19,829 nucleotides of DNA from CAIVND01 sp035532075 (GCA_035532075.1 DATKRV010000100.1:1-19829), one strand, 5' to 3'; shown: positions 1-7,174, counted from the stretch's first letter. Notes: a model not told the origin generated them from the letters alone. Translations and numbers: made by a program.

Positions 1-141
1 CAACCCCTACCCAGCAAAGGGTCTTCGAACTGCTCGGGGCATCGGTGCCACTCCGGCTCATGTAGCCAGAACAATCCGAACCAACGGATCATTTTGCCTG
101 ATCGGGACGCTCTTCCTTGACTAAGCAGGCGTAACTTCGGA

Positions 142-471
142 CTAGAGGGTGAAGCCCCCCGCAGGCGGTGGCTCCGACCCACTCGGTGCATCCTGTTCAG
201 CTGGTTCCTCGACTCCCGAGGCACCGAGCGGACCGTGCTCGGCCTCATGGGCTGATAGCTCCCCCATGAGCCGCTCGATCTCCGCGTGCGTGTCGTCGGT
301 GGCTCGTCCCGATTGCTCGGCGTAGGTTGCAGCACCGAGATCGCGCAGCAGTCCGTCAGCGCGCCGGCGCGCCTGGACATCCTCGAGCTTGGACTGGCCG
401 GCCTTGCCGGCCTCCTGAGCTTTTTGTGCGAGCTGGGTCGCCTGCGCCTTCACCTTGTCAAAAAGTGGCAT
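142..471 (-). CDS. small helical, charged hypothetical protein
   Basis: This 109-residue protein is not assigned to a named family. The first ~75 residues are rich in A, K, Q, E and R with few helix breakers and look like an amphipathic or coiled-coil helix starting MPLFDKVKAQ. The last ~30 residues are an acidic, Pro/Gly/Ser-rich tail that is probably disordered. No signal peptide, membrane segment or cysteine is present. The start is firm: AAGGAGG lies a few bases upstream of the ATG. It begins 20 nt after the stop of the AIM24 family gene, so the two are very likely co-transcribed. A structural or envelope-related role beside AIM24 is a guess from context only. Confidence 0.75.
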   Translation of the reverse strand: MPLFDKVKAQATQLAQKAQEAGKAGQSKLEDVQARRRADGLLRDLGAATYAEQSGRATDDTHAEIERLMGELSAHEAEHGPLGASGVEEPAEQDAPSGSEPPPAGGFTL

Positions 472-491
472 GTTTCCTCCTTCGATTGAAT

Positions 492-1298
492 TTAGAGTCG
501 CCCGAGAAGCCCGTCGCGAAGCGGGTTGGCAGCACGTTCGTCGGAACGCTCCTCGGACTCGAAATCCCGGTGCAATGTCGACTGGAGAAGGACCGGCCCG
601 TCGCCCGTGAGCGTGACGAGGTTGAGCCCCTGACCTCCGAAGACGGCGTTCATCGCGGTCTGCGCGTTGAGCGCGCCGATGCGCTCGATCCCGAAGGTCA
701 CCGAGTCGGCGAAGCCGACGACCGCGCCTCCGTGGACCTGGAGCTTGCCGCCGTAGGACGAGGGGTTCAGCTCAATCAGGCTGCCACCGCCGCCGATGAT
801 CAGCGTGCCCTTCCCGGTGAAGTGCTCGAAGATCAGGCCCTCTTTCGAGCGGCGACCGAGATTGAGCCCAGTGAAATCGATGTCGTAGGAGACGCTCGCC
901 TCCGCACAGACAAAGGCGCGGCTCTCGGCGCGCCAGCCAATTGATCCGTCAAGCTCGATCACCCGCATCTGTCCAGGCTGCTCACCGGCGAGCGCGACGA
1001 GTCCGGATCCGCCAGCGGGGGTGAACCACTGAAAGGCAAGGCTCTGTCCGGCAAGGACGCGCTTTCCGACCTCGGTCGCGGTCGCGAGTGCCGCCTTCAA
1101 GAAACCGCTGCCACCCTGTTGCGTCTGCTGGCGCGCCGCGTCCGCCTTTCCACCGGGAGTCGTGAGCCGAGTCTCGATCGAGACGTTCGTCGTCTTCCAA
1201 CGGAACTTGGTTGCATCGGCGTAGACGGACTGCCCCTCGTCGAGCTGACAGGTGACATTCTGGGCGATCTCTCCTGTTACCTTGCAGGTAATGGTCAT
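492..1298 (-). CDS. AIM24 family protein (DUF124-type beta-rich fold)
   Basis: The protein reads as an AIM24/DUF124 family member: a Gly-rich, beta-strand repetitive sequence with phrases such as QSVYADATKFRWKTTNVSIE, a run of GGGG before SLIELNP, and an IELDGSIGWRAESRAFVC segment. The family is widespread in bacteria, and its biochemical role there is not settled. The reading frame is open for another 24 codons upstream, but the start at MTITCKVTGEI is preferred because GAGGTG sits six bases before that ATG and the extra residues do not look like the family. This gives 268 residues. It is the first gene of a two-gene unit with the helical protein 20 nt downstream. Confidence 0.8.
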   Translation of the reverse strand: MTITCKVTGEIAQNVTCQLDEGQSVYADATKFRWKTTNVSIETRLTTPGGKADAARQQTQQGGSGFLKAALATATEVGKRVLAGQSLAFQWFTPAGGSGLVALAGEQPGQMRVIELDGSIGWRAESRAFVCAEASVSYDIDFTGLNLGRRSKEGLIFEHFTGKGTLIIGGGGSLIELNPSSYGGKLQVHGGAVVGFADSVTFGIERIGALNAQTAMNAVFGGQGLNLVTLTGDGPVLLQSTLHRDFESEERSDERAANPLRDGLLGRL

Positions 1299-2092
1299 CT
1301 CGCACCTCAAAAGCAAAGAGTCGACAAGCCGGTCCGCTGCGCTCCAACGACCGGTCTTCTCCACGAGCATAACCCGGACAACCCAAGGATAGAAAACGGT
1401 GGCGCGGGTGTCATCAGGCGGCTTGGATCTCTGTCAACGGATCCGACCGCGACGTCGCGGACGGCCGAGACCGCGCCAAGAGGGCGAATTTCACCGAGCA
1501 CAACTGACAGGGCCCGACGGGATGCCCGTCGCGACAAAAATCCTCCTCGGCATCGACTCATCACCTTTCCGTGAGTCGACATCTCGACTGGACTGTGCTC
1601 GGTGACGATTGCTGGGACAGAATGCTCCGGACGGGTCTTTCAGTCTCCTTGCACTCCTCTGCGCTCGGTCACAGCATCTGGGTGGTGCTGCAACAGTTCC
1701 GGAAAATCTGGCTCCGCCGTTGCCCATGAAGCGCAGCCATACTCAGTCCCGATGTCGAGTAGACGATCGTCGCGCGCTCCGGAGACGTTCCGGGCGGCAC
1801 TCTCCATTTGCCAGTATCGGCCGTGGCCCACGCCGTCTCGCGCCCCGCTCGATCATGGGACGATCTCTTCCCGACGGGCCTGGAGGATGTACCGCGGACA
1901 GACCTTTAGTGGAGCGGAGGCAATTCCCGCAGCTCGTCGGCCTCCTTCCACGTTTCTCGGATCGGATAAGAGGCTCTGCACAGAACTCCGTACCCGATCT
2001 CACGCACGATCGCGCTGGAAGCGCTTCGCGCAATGTGCCTCTCTGTCACCCTCGGTCATCGACTCTACAGAACCTCTTATGCCATCGGGAAA
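1299..2092. other. gene-poor stretch, probably decayed sequence
   Basis: About 790 bp separate the AIM24 start from the isochorismatase-like stop. Several frames are open here on both strands, but their translations are Arg/Ser/Pro-rich and low in hydrophobic pattern, as expected of non-coding GC-rich DNA. The one piece with protein character is the universal-stress-protein-like start at 1522. A second, weaker one is a minus-strand stretch ending at a stop at 1906-1908 (…REIGYGVLCRASYPIRETWK…), too short to assign. The region is best read as remnants. Confidence 0.45.
1522..1605 (+). pseudogene. N-terminal remnant of a universal stress protein (UspA-like)
   Basis: An ATG at 1522 opens MPVATKILLGIDSSPFRES, which resembles the first beta strand and nucleotide-binding Asp of Usp proteins (typically ATKILLATDGSPES). 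The frame meets a stop after 27 codons. No frame downstream clearly recovers the rest of a Usp, including the G-x2-G-x9-G-S/T signature. I read it as a truncated and frameshifted remnant. The match is short, so chance cannot be excluded. No good ribosome binding site precedes it. Confidence 0.3.
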
Positions 2093-2713
2093 TCAGAACT
2101 CGGCGTCCTCGAAGCCTTCCAGCACTTCGTCTACGGTGCGAACATGACAAATCTGGGGAAAGATGTCATCTAAGAGCGACGCCAGCTCACCCGGAGTCCC
2201 GTGGCAGCCATCGCGTACCACAACTATTTGATAGTCCAGATCTCTGGCTGAATACACAGAAGAGGCGACACCGATATGGGTCGTTCCTCCGACGACAAGG
2301 ATCGTATCGATGTTACGGGTCCGAAGTGAGAGATCCAAGGCGGTTCCATAAAAGGCCGACCATCGATGCTTCGCAATATCATAATCATCAGGCCCGATAT
2401 TGAACTCGCGCAGAGGCATGCTTCCCGGCGAATCCGCTGCTACATGGGGGAGTCGCGAGTATGGGAGATCGCTACCGTAGTACCGGTGATCCCGATCCAT
2501 ATCGGGAAGAGTTTGTGCGAGGTCAGAACCATCCGCTCGGTGAACGGGCCGGGTAAAAAAGATAGGCACGTCGCGCTCTCGGCATCCAGCAATGAGGCGA
2601 AGCACGGGCTCCAGAATCCCCCTACTTTCAATGCTTTCGCGCGCCGATTCATAGAGATCAAACACGAGCAACCCAGTTGTCTTGACATCGATTGAAAGAC
2701 GTGAGGACTCCAT
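2093..2713 (-). CDS. isochorismatase-fold cysteine-hydrolase homologue lacking the catalytic Cys
   Basis: This 206-residue protein has the isochorismatase/nicotinamidase fold: an early strand with Asp (TGLLVFDLYES, Asp19), the central lysine (YDIAKHRWSAF, Lys115), and the late GGTTHIGVASSVYSARDLDY segment that normally carries the nucleophile (TNxCVxxTAR). At the Cys position there is Gly148. With D and K kept but C lost, ordinary amidohydrolase chemistry is doubtful; related proteins with Gly at this point are known in the family, with unclear function. The start is supported by AGAGGGA five bases upstream. The ATG overlaps the stop of the preceding small gene in a TGATG junction, which suggests translational coupling within the unit headed by the dienelactone hydrolase. 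Confidence 0.85.
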   Translation of the reverse strand: MESSRLSIDVKTTGLLVFDLYESARESIESRGILEPVLRLIAGCRERDVPIFFTRPVHRADGSDLAQTLPDMDRDHRYYGSDLPYSRLPHVAADSPGSMPLREFNIGPDDYDIAKHRWSAFYGTALDLSLRTRNIDTILVVGGTTHIGVASSVYSARDLDYQIVVVRDGCHGTPGELASLLDDIFPQICHVRTVDEVLEGFEDAEF

Positions 2714-2931
2714 CAGTTCCCTCTCAAGCTCGTAGATTCATGCATAGTTCTGAATTCCGTAGAGAGTTGAGGTTTCTCGCCCGCGTCTCGGAGTTCTTCC
2801 AAATGCCATTTGCGCAGAGAACTGTCACGGGTAATCTCGCCGGCGAGCCTGGTCCCAACCGGGACATTTTTTCTCAGTGTCGCAGAAGAGTTCTCAAGGA
2901 AGAAAGAAACACTGATCTGGACAGGGTGCAT
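2713..2931 (-). CDS. small hypothetical protein between two hydrolase-like genes
   Basis: A 72-residue frame (MHPVQISVSFFLEN… to …STSLRGN) fills the gap between the dienelactone hydrolase and the isochorismatase-like gene exactly. Its ATG lies four bases after the upstream TAA, and its TGA overlaps the next ATG (TGATG). The composition is protein-like, with an alternating hydrophobic N-terminal strand followed by a charged helical stretch (SLRKWHLEELRDAGEK). I do not recognise the family. No Shine-Dalgarno is visible before the ATG (AATAAATTT), so it would depend on re-initiation. The frame also extends upstream inside the hydrolase gene, and that part is probably an overlap artefact. The tight packing is the main argument that it is real. 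Confidence 0.5.
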   Translation of the reverse strand: MHPVQISVSFFLENSSATLRKNVPVGTRLAGEITRDSSLRKWHLEELRDAGEKPQLSTEFRTMHESTSLRGN

Positions 2932-2935
2932 AAAT

Positions 2936-3742
2936 TTATTCGAATCGTACGTTCTTGTGGAAGTCGTAGTCGAGATGTTTCGCCGATCTAAACTTCCATT
3001 CGACTGGGTCACTTCGAACGTCATTGCGCAACACGAGTTCTTCTTCAAGAAAGCTGAGAAGTTCCTTCCAGGTCTGCTCAGCCGCCTCTCGCCGATACCG
3101 GCCGGGCATCGTATCGTTGAGCCACCCGTGTGGGACATCTGGATAGACGGTAATCTGATAGCTCTTATTTCGCTCTTCTAACGCGTTTCTCAATTTCAAC
3201 ACATCGTCGATGGGAATCGTGTGGTCCCGTTCGCCATAGACACCAAGTATCGGCGCCTCTATATCGGCGAGGTACTGCTCCATCGGAATTGGGTGGAGAT
3301 CATTGGATGACCAGGCCTCTTCGTTCAATCCGCCATAGAAGGTGATACACGCTCTGATGCGGTGCCCGGCGGCATATGCGAGCGAATAACGCCCGGAGGC
3401 GCATACACCCATCACGGCCAGCCGATCGAGATCTGCCGAGAATTCACTCTGAAGAAGATCGGCAACGACCTCAAGCTGCTCGTTTACCTTTGCGTCGGCG
3501 ACTTTTACCGTGACCTCGCCCGCGTGAAGTGCCTCCTGATCTGGATGCTCATAATAAAGGTCCGGAGCGGCGACGAGATAACCATTCGCCGCCAACCTTT
3601 TGCCAATGTCGATGGTGTGCTGAACCAATCCGTAACGTTCGTGCATCAAGATCATGGATGGAAACGGTCCGTTACCCTCAGGAATTGCCATCACAACGGG
3701 CATCCCCGACTTTGTCATGAGCCTTTTCTCTGCGATTGCCAA
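2936..3742 (-). CDS. dienelactone hydrolase family protein
   Basis: This is an alpha/beta hydrolase of the dienelactone hydrolase family, 268 residues, cytoplasmic, with no signal peptide. Visible family marks are the HERYGL segment with Glu35, the nucleophile elbow MGVCASG with Cys114, the acid in YGERDHTIP (Asp173) and the catalytic His in VPHGW (His205). Together these give the Cys-Asp-His triad of the family. Such enzymes open lactones in chlorocatechol degradation, but many family members have other ester or lactone substrates, so the substrate is not assigned. The start is a TTG preceded by GTGAGAG; this places the first strand where homologues begin, although an ATG at residue 9 is possible. 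It heads a minus-strand unit with the small gene and the isochorismatase-like gene. Confidence 0.85.
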   Translation of the reverse strand: MAIAEKRLMTKSGMPVVMAIPEGNGPFPSMILMHERYGLVQHTIDIGKRLAANGYLVAAPDLYYEHPDQEALHAGEVTVKVADAKVNEQLEVVADLLQSEFSADLDRLAVMGVCASGRYSLAYAAGHRIRACITFYGGLNEEAWSSNDLHPIPMEQYLADIEAPILGVYGERDHTIPIDDVLKLRNALEERNKSYQITVYPDVPHGWLNDTMPGRYRREAAEQTWKELLSFLEEELVLRNDVRSDPVEWKFRSAKHLDYDFHKNVRFE

Positions 3743-4267
3743 CCGTCTCTCACTTTCGCCTTCGAACTCCAGTTGGCCATATACCCACCTCGTCGAGGGG
3801 CATCAAACGATGACCAAACTCAGCAAGAGAACGATCGCCTCCTGAGCAGGTACAACTTTTGCATACTTTTGATGTCTCTCGAAAAGACTGATTGCATCCG
3901 TCCGCTCCTGGCGATCGAGGGCACACTCTTTCGTCACGACAACGTTGGAGCGAGTCGTCTTTGTCTCGACGAACCGGACAGATCCCCACATTGGTGCGGC
4001 CAATCTGGCGAGTCTCCCGCTCACACGGGTCAATGGGACCGGGCTGGAGAGACGAATTTTCCGAGAACTATCTCTTCGGCACGGCCAATCCAAAGTCCAA
4101 ACTCGCGAAGATGCCAAAGTAGGGACATCTCGCGAACGACGTGTCGGTCTGAACTCCACAAGACACGCACCGAATACCAACAGGGTCGACCGAAGCCGTA
4201 AAGGGCTCTGGGCTGAACATTCGCCGTTAGTCTGGCCACAGAGGACCCGATCACGATCAAGGAAACC
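3743..4267. other. intergenic stretch without a convincing gene
   Basis: About 525 bp lie between the divergent dienelactone hydrolase and DUF302 genes. Open frames exist on both strands (for example a minus-strand frame at 3803-4180), but none has a recognisable domain or good ribosome binding site, and base composition is more even here than in the flanking genes. The promoters of both flanking genes must lie here; I could not pick them with confidence. Confidence 0.4.
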
Positions 4268-4678
4268 ATGCGAGGAATCGAAATCACACTAAACGCGACA
4301 CCTGAGGCCACAGAAGAGGCGGTTCGAGAGGCACTTGCAGCGGAGGGTTTCGGTGTCATCACGGAGATCGACATGGCTGCCACGTTCAAGGCAAAACTTG
4401 ATTTCGATCGTCCGCCACTCAAGATCCTCGGTGCCTGCAACCCCAATTTCGCCCGAGCTGCACTTGATCATGATTCCTCACTCGCACTAATGCTTCCATG
4501 CAACGTCGTGATCGAGCAGAAAACTCCGGGTGTCACCGTGAGCGCCGTGGATCCCCACAATCTCATCGACGATCCAGCGCTCGACGAACTCGTATCGGAG
4601 GTGGCGGACGCGCTCGAACGCGCGCTGAGTACGGTGGTGACGCGTTTTGCCGGGGCGACTCCTCCACACGCGGACTGA
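4268..4678 (+). CDS. DUF302 domain protein
   Basis: This 136-residue protein shows the DUF302 layout: an N-terminal strand (MRGIEITL), a helix (TPEATEEAVREALAAEGFG), the VITEIDMAATFKAKL strand, then KILGACNPNFARAALDHDSSLALMLP, the family's most conserved block with its single Cys and Asn-Pro. The C-terminal VTVSAVDPHNLI and final helix complete the fold. The family has no settled biochemical role; members often sit beside sulfur or metal genes. AAGGAA lies just upstream of the ATG. The methyltransferase gene starts 80 nt downstream on the same strand, so co-transcription is possible. Confidence 0.85.
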   Translation: MRGIEITLNATPEATEEAVREALAAEGFGVITEIDMAATFKAKLDFDRPPLKILGACNPNFARAALDHDSSLALMLPCNVVIEQKTPGVTVSAVDPHNLIDDPALDELVSEVADALERALSTVVTRFAGATPPHAD

Positions 4679-4758
4679 ACCGATCGGCCTGTCGGTTGTG
4701 CACAATTTCGAGATGACGTCGTGGGCCTCATGAACGAGTCGGTCAAAGCCCAATAACC

Positions 4759-5403
4759 ATGCCCGCGCAACGGAACCGCCATCCATTTTTCGCGCGACTC
4801 TATGTACGTATCTCTCCCGCCGCGGAACGCGCCGGCAGTGCCGAGCACCGCGACCGGCTGCTCACCGGTCTCTCTGGACGGATAATCGAGATCGGTTGCG
4901 GAAATGGTCTGAACTTCGCGCACTACCCCGAAGGCGTGACCGAGGTCATCGCCGTCGAGCCAGAGCCGTTCTTGCGAAAAGAGGCAGTAATGGCTGCAAA
5001 GCACAGCGCGGTTCCCGTTCGCGTCATCGAAGGTCGCGCCGAGACACTTCCGGCGCCCGACGCGAGCTTCGACGCGGCCGTGATCTCCCTCGTACTTTGC
5101 AGTATCGACAACCCTCTGCAGGCGCTCGCAGAGATTCATCGGGTCCTCGGACCAGCCGGCGAACTTCGATTCTACGAACATGTCGCCGCAGCTACGGATC
5201 CACTGCGCCGTTATCAGCGACTCCTCTCACCACTCTGGCAGCGCGTTGGAGGTGGCTGTCACATCGACCAGGACTCAGAGGCGCTCATCGAGGCGGCGGG
5301 TTTCACGATCGGCCAGATCGACCATTTTGACTTTCAACCCGGACCAGCATTTCCTGTCGCGCTCGTGAGGCCACACATCCTTGGCGCCGCCCACCTGCGC
5401 TGA
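4759..5403 (+). CDS. class I SAM-dependent methyltransferase
   Basis: The 214-residue protein has the Rossmann-like methyltransferase core: motif I IIEIGCGNGLNF (residues ~42-53), the acidic residue ending strand 2 in VEPEP, an ETLPAPDASFDAAVISLVLCSI motif II/III region, and the EIHRVLGPAGELRFYEH segment typical of UbiE/METTL7-like enzymes. The N-terminal HPFFARLYVRISP stretch also fits that subgroup. It lacks the conserved cysteine set of the arsenite methyltransferase ArsM, so an arsenic role should not be assumed from its neighbours. It is followed convergently by arsR, whose stop lies 48 nt away. The substrate is unknown. Confidence 0.85.
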   Translation: MPAQRNRHPFFARLYVRISPAAERAGSAEHRDRLLTGLSGRIIEIGCGNGLNFAHYPEGVTEVIAVEPEPFLRKEAVMAAKHSAVPVRVIEGRAETLPAPDASFDAAVISLVLCSIDNPLQALAEIHRVLGPAGELRFYEHVAAATDPLRRYQRLLSPLWQRVGGGCHIDQDSEALIEAAGFTIGQIDHFDFQPGPAFPVALVRPHILGAAHLR

Positions 5404-5451
5404 ACACGATTGGGGCCTCCAAAACACCCTGGACCGTGAGGCGACACGGGA

Positions 5452-5805
5452 TCAGCTGTGCGCGAGCAGCTGCCCTAGGAGCTCGAGCCGTTCCGGGACA
5501 ACCTTCCACCACACCCACTTGCCGCGCCTCTCGCTGGCGAGAAGCCCCGCCTCGGCGAGAATCCTCGTATGGTGCGAGATCGTCGGCTGGCTGCGTTGCA
5601 GGGGCGCTTCGAGATTGCAGCTGCACACCTCTCCCTCAGCCGCGACAATCGAGAAGAGCCTCAGGCGAATCGGATCCGCGAGCGCAGCGAACATCGAAGC
5701 GAGTGCGGCCGCGTCCTCGGTCGAAAGAGCTGCGCCGACGAACGCGACACAGCACGGGTCGGTGACCTCGCGCATCTCGCGAACTCGGACCTCGGCCACG
5801 CCCAT
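5452..5805 (-). CDS. arsR: ArsR/SmtB family metalloid-responsive repressor
   Basis: This winged-helix repressor of about 117 residues has the family core: MFAALADPIRLRLFSIV, the recognition helix QPTISHHTRIL, and the wing SERRGKWVWWKV. Candidate sensor thiols are the adjacent pair Cys18-Cys19 (DPCC) near the N terminus and Cys61/Cys63 (VCSCNL) at the start of the DNA-binding helix. The N-terminal CC pair resembles the Corynebacterium glutamicum ArsR site, and the CxC resembles the ELCVCDL site of classical ArsR, so As(III)/Sb(III) sensing is likely. The start is ambiguous: GTG at 5808, ATG at 5805 or GTG at 5799 (best spacing from GGAAGG). It is divergent from cadI and probably represses both directions through two boxes between them. 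Confidence 0.88.
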   Translation of the reverse strand: MGVAEVRVREMREVTDPCCVAFVGAALSTEDAAALASMFAALADPIRLRLFSIVAAEGEVCSCNLEAPLQRSQPTISHHTRILAEAGLLASERRGKWVWWKVVPERLELLGQLLAHS

Positions 5806-5813
5806 CACCTTCC

Positions 5814-5829
5814 ATTGACAATCATCAAT
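5814..5829. promoter_or_regulatory. ArsR-type operator box 1 (ATTGA-N6-TCAAT)
   Basis: The sequence ATTGACAATCATCAAT has perfect 5-bp inverted half sites, ATTGA and TCAAT, around a 6-nt spacer. The same half sites and spacer recur 35 bp away at 5849. It covers the -35 element of the cadI-side promoter and lies just upstream of the arsR start, as an autoregulatory operator should. Confidence 0.7.
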
Positions 5830-5843
5830 ATGTCTACGATAAT
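5815..5843 (+). promoter_or_regulatory. probable sigma70-type promoter of the cadI-MIP-FAD genes
   Basis: A consensus -35 TTGACA (5815-5820) is followed after exactly 17 bases by GATAAT (5838-5843), one base from the -10 consensus. Transcription would start near 5850 and read into the GTG of cadI at 5881. Box 1 overlaps the -35 and box 2 covers the predicted start point, so repressor binding would block the polymerase. Confidence 0.65.
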
Positions 5844-5848
5844 CCTAG

Positions 5849-5864
5849 ATTGATATATATCAAT
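5849..5864. promoter_or_regulatory. ArsR-type operator box 2 (perfect palindrome)
   Basis: ATTGATATATATCAAT is a perfect 16-bp palindrome with the same ATTGA-N6-TCAAT layout as box 1, centred 35 bp from it. It lies immediately downstream of the predicted -10 of the cadI-side promoter. Confidence 0.75.
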
Positions 5865-5880
5865 AATACTGGAGGCTGGC

Positions 5881-6363
5881 GTGTCAAGGGTCCAACTCGC
5901 GCTCAATGTCCGCGACATCGACGAGGCGGTAACGTTCTACGAGAAGCTGTTTCATACTCCGCCGGCAAAACGACGTCCCGGATATGCAAACTTCGCAATC
6001 ATCGATCCTCCGCTGAAGCTCGTCCTTATTGAGGTCGGTGACGCCCGCCGGTATGGAATCGACACAGCACTGAACCACCTTGGCATCGAGGTCGAATCAG
6101 CGGAGCGAGTCGCCGAGGCAACCGAACAACTTCTCGGCGCAGGCCTCTCCGCGGTTCTCGAAGAGGGGACCGAATGCTGTTACGCGCTCCAGGACAAGGT
6201 GTGGGTCGAAGACCCAAACGGTGCCCCCTGGGAGGTGTACACCGTTCTCGCCGATGCCCCCAATGCAAACCCATCCTCCGCGCTGCGCACAAACGGGAAT
6301 GGCTGCTGCGCACCGAGATCTCCAGTTGCCGTCGGCCTCGACGACACCGCCTCGCGACGCTGA
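5881..6363 (+). CDS. cadI: CadI/ArsI family VOC protein (cadmium-induced / C-As lyase-like)
   Basis: The 160-residue protein matches the CadI/ArsI branch of the vicinal-oxygen-chelate fold: opening SRVQLALNVRDIDEAVTFY, then HTPPAKRRPGYANFAI, DPPLKLVLIE, LNHLGIEV, the vicinal pair ECCYALQDKVWVEDP, and PWEVYTV. In ArsI, an Fe(II) C-As lyase for trivalent organoarsenicals, the thiol pair binds arsenic; here it is Cys99-Cys100. Candidate metal ligands are His66 and Glu118, with Gln5 where several relatives have His. A second CC pair (Cys142-Cys143) sits in the extended C-terminal tail. The GTG start is preceded by GGAGG at good spacing. It is the first gene after the ArsR boxes. Whether it cleaves organoarsenicals or only responds to metal cannot be told from sequence. 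Confidence 0.85.
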   Translation: MSRVQLALNVRDIDEAVTFYEKLFHTPPAKRRPGYANFAIIDPPLKLVLIEVGDARRYGIDTALNHLGIEVESAERVAEATEQLLGAGLSAVLEEGTECCYALQDKVWVEDPNGAPWEVYTVLADAPNANPSSALRTNGNGCCAPRSPVAVGLDDTASRR

Positions 6364-6391
6364 TCTGTCGACCAGGCTTGTCTGGCGCCGA

Positions 6392-7087
6392 ATGATCCAT
6401 CCCGTTCTCTGGAAGCGGCTCGTCGCGGAGTTCCTCGGAGGCGCTCTCCTCGCGGCGATCGTCATCGGTTCGGGCATCGCCGCGCAAAATCTGTCGCCGG
6501 GAGACATTGGGATTGAACTACTTGAGAACTCGGTCGCCACCGGAGCTGGGCTCTACGTGATCATTCTCATCTTTGGGCCAATCTCCGGAGCACATCTCAA
6601 TCCCGTCGTCTCATACGTGAACGCGAGTCTCGGCGGAATGCGCTGGCGTGAGGCCTTGCTTTACACACCGTTCCAGGTATCGGGTTGCGTCGGGGGTGCA
6701 GTGCTTGCCAACATCATGTTTGCTCGCCCGGCGATTGAACTCTCGACAAAACAGCGATTCTCAGGTCCGCACGGGATCTCCGAGATCGTCGCTACCGTTG
6801 GCCTGATGCTTGTCATCTTTGCACTCGCCCGATCGGGCCGTGCACACCTCGCTCCGGCGGCGGTCGGCTCCTACATCGCCGCGGCCTACTTTTTCACGAG
6901 TTCGACGAGTTTCGCGAACCCCGCGATCACCGTCGGACGTATGTTCTCGAATACCTTTGCCGGAATCGCTCCGTCGTCAGCTCCAGGGTTCATCGGAGCC
7001 CAGCTCGTCGGTGGCGCGGTCACGGTTGGGCTCATCAAGCTCCTCTACCCCCACACCCATGCCGGCGAAATTCCCCCGACCAGCTGA
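6392..7087 (+). CDS. MIP/aquaporin family channel of an ars-like locus
   Basis: This 231-residue integral membrane protein has about six hydrophobic helices and the two half-helix loops of the MIP family: ISGAHLNPVVS (NPV at 70-72 in place of NPA) and SSTSFANPAIT (NPA at 176-178). The residue after the second NPA, normally the selectivity-filter Arg, is Ile179, which would widen or neutralise the filter. MIP channels in arsenic operons (such as AqpS of Sinorhizobium) let arsenite leave down its gradient, and this gene's place directly behind cadI under ArsR boxes suggests the same role. The ATG follows the cadI stop by 28 nt; no strong ribosome binding site is visible. The frame is open far upstream, but that part overlaps cadI and is not membrane-like. 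Confidence 0.85.
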   Translation: MIHPVLWKRLVAEFLGGALLAAIVIGSGIAAQNLSPGDIGIELLENSVATGAGLYVIILIFGPISGAHLNPVVSYVNASLGGMRWREALLYTPFQVSGCVGGAVLANIMFARPAIELSTKQRFSGPHGISEIVATVGLMLVIFALARSGRAHLAPAAVGSYIAAAYFFTSSTSFANPAITVGRMFSNTFAGIAPSSAPGFIGAQLVGGAVTVGLIKLLYPHTHAGEIPPTS

Positions 7088-7108
7088 TCTTGGCGCGCAA
7101 GATCAGCT
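7082..7108 (+). terminator. strong hairpin at the end of the MIP gene
   Basis: Arms AGCTGATCTTG (7082-7092) and CAAGATCAGCT (7098-7108) are perfectly complementary over 11 bp with a 5-nt GCGCG loop. The left arm contains the MIP stop codon. No T-run follows, so it may be a weak or factor-dependent terminator, or a processing/stability hairpin that sets lower expression of the FAD reductase downstream. Confidence 0.55.
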
Positions 7109-7174
7109 CAATAGCCACCGTTGCAGTCCGTTCGGGGACAAAACTTGCGTTCGCGAGCCGAAAGGAGCACCGGG

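Noticed and set aside
327..944. Plus-strand open frame opposite the AIM24 gene
   Set aside because: It is antisense to well-supported coding sequence with good ribosome binding sites and has no recognisable domain.
1609..2403. Long plus-strand open frame of 264 codons
   Set aside because: Its second half is antisense to the isochorismatase-like gene, the composition is Arg/Ser/Pro-rich, and no domain or ribosome binding site is visible.
3803..4180. Minus-strand frame of 125 codons upstream of dienelactone hydrolase
   Set aside because: Overlapping frames on the plus strand are equally open, no ribosome binding site or family is seen, and the sequence lacks clear secondary-structure patterning.
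4759..5403. Arsenite methyltransferase ArsM
   Set aside because: The protein is near ars-like genes but lacks the conserved cysteines of ArsM; its motifs fit a UbiE/METTL7-like enzyme.
6080..6391. In-frame upstream extension of the MIP channel
   Set aside because: This part overlaps cadI in another frame and is hydrophilic and Pro/Arg-rich; the channel fold begins at the ATG at 6392.
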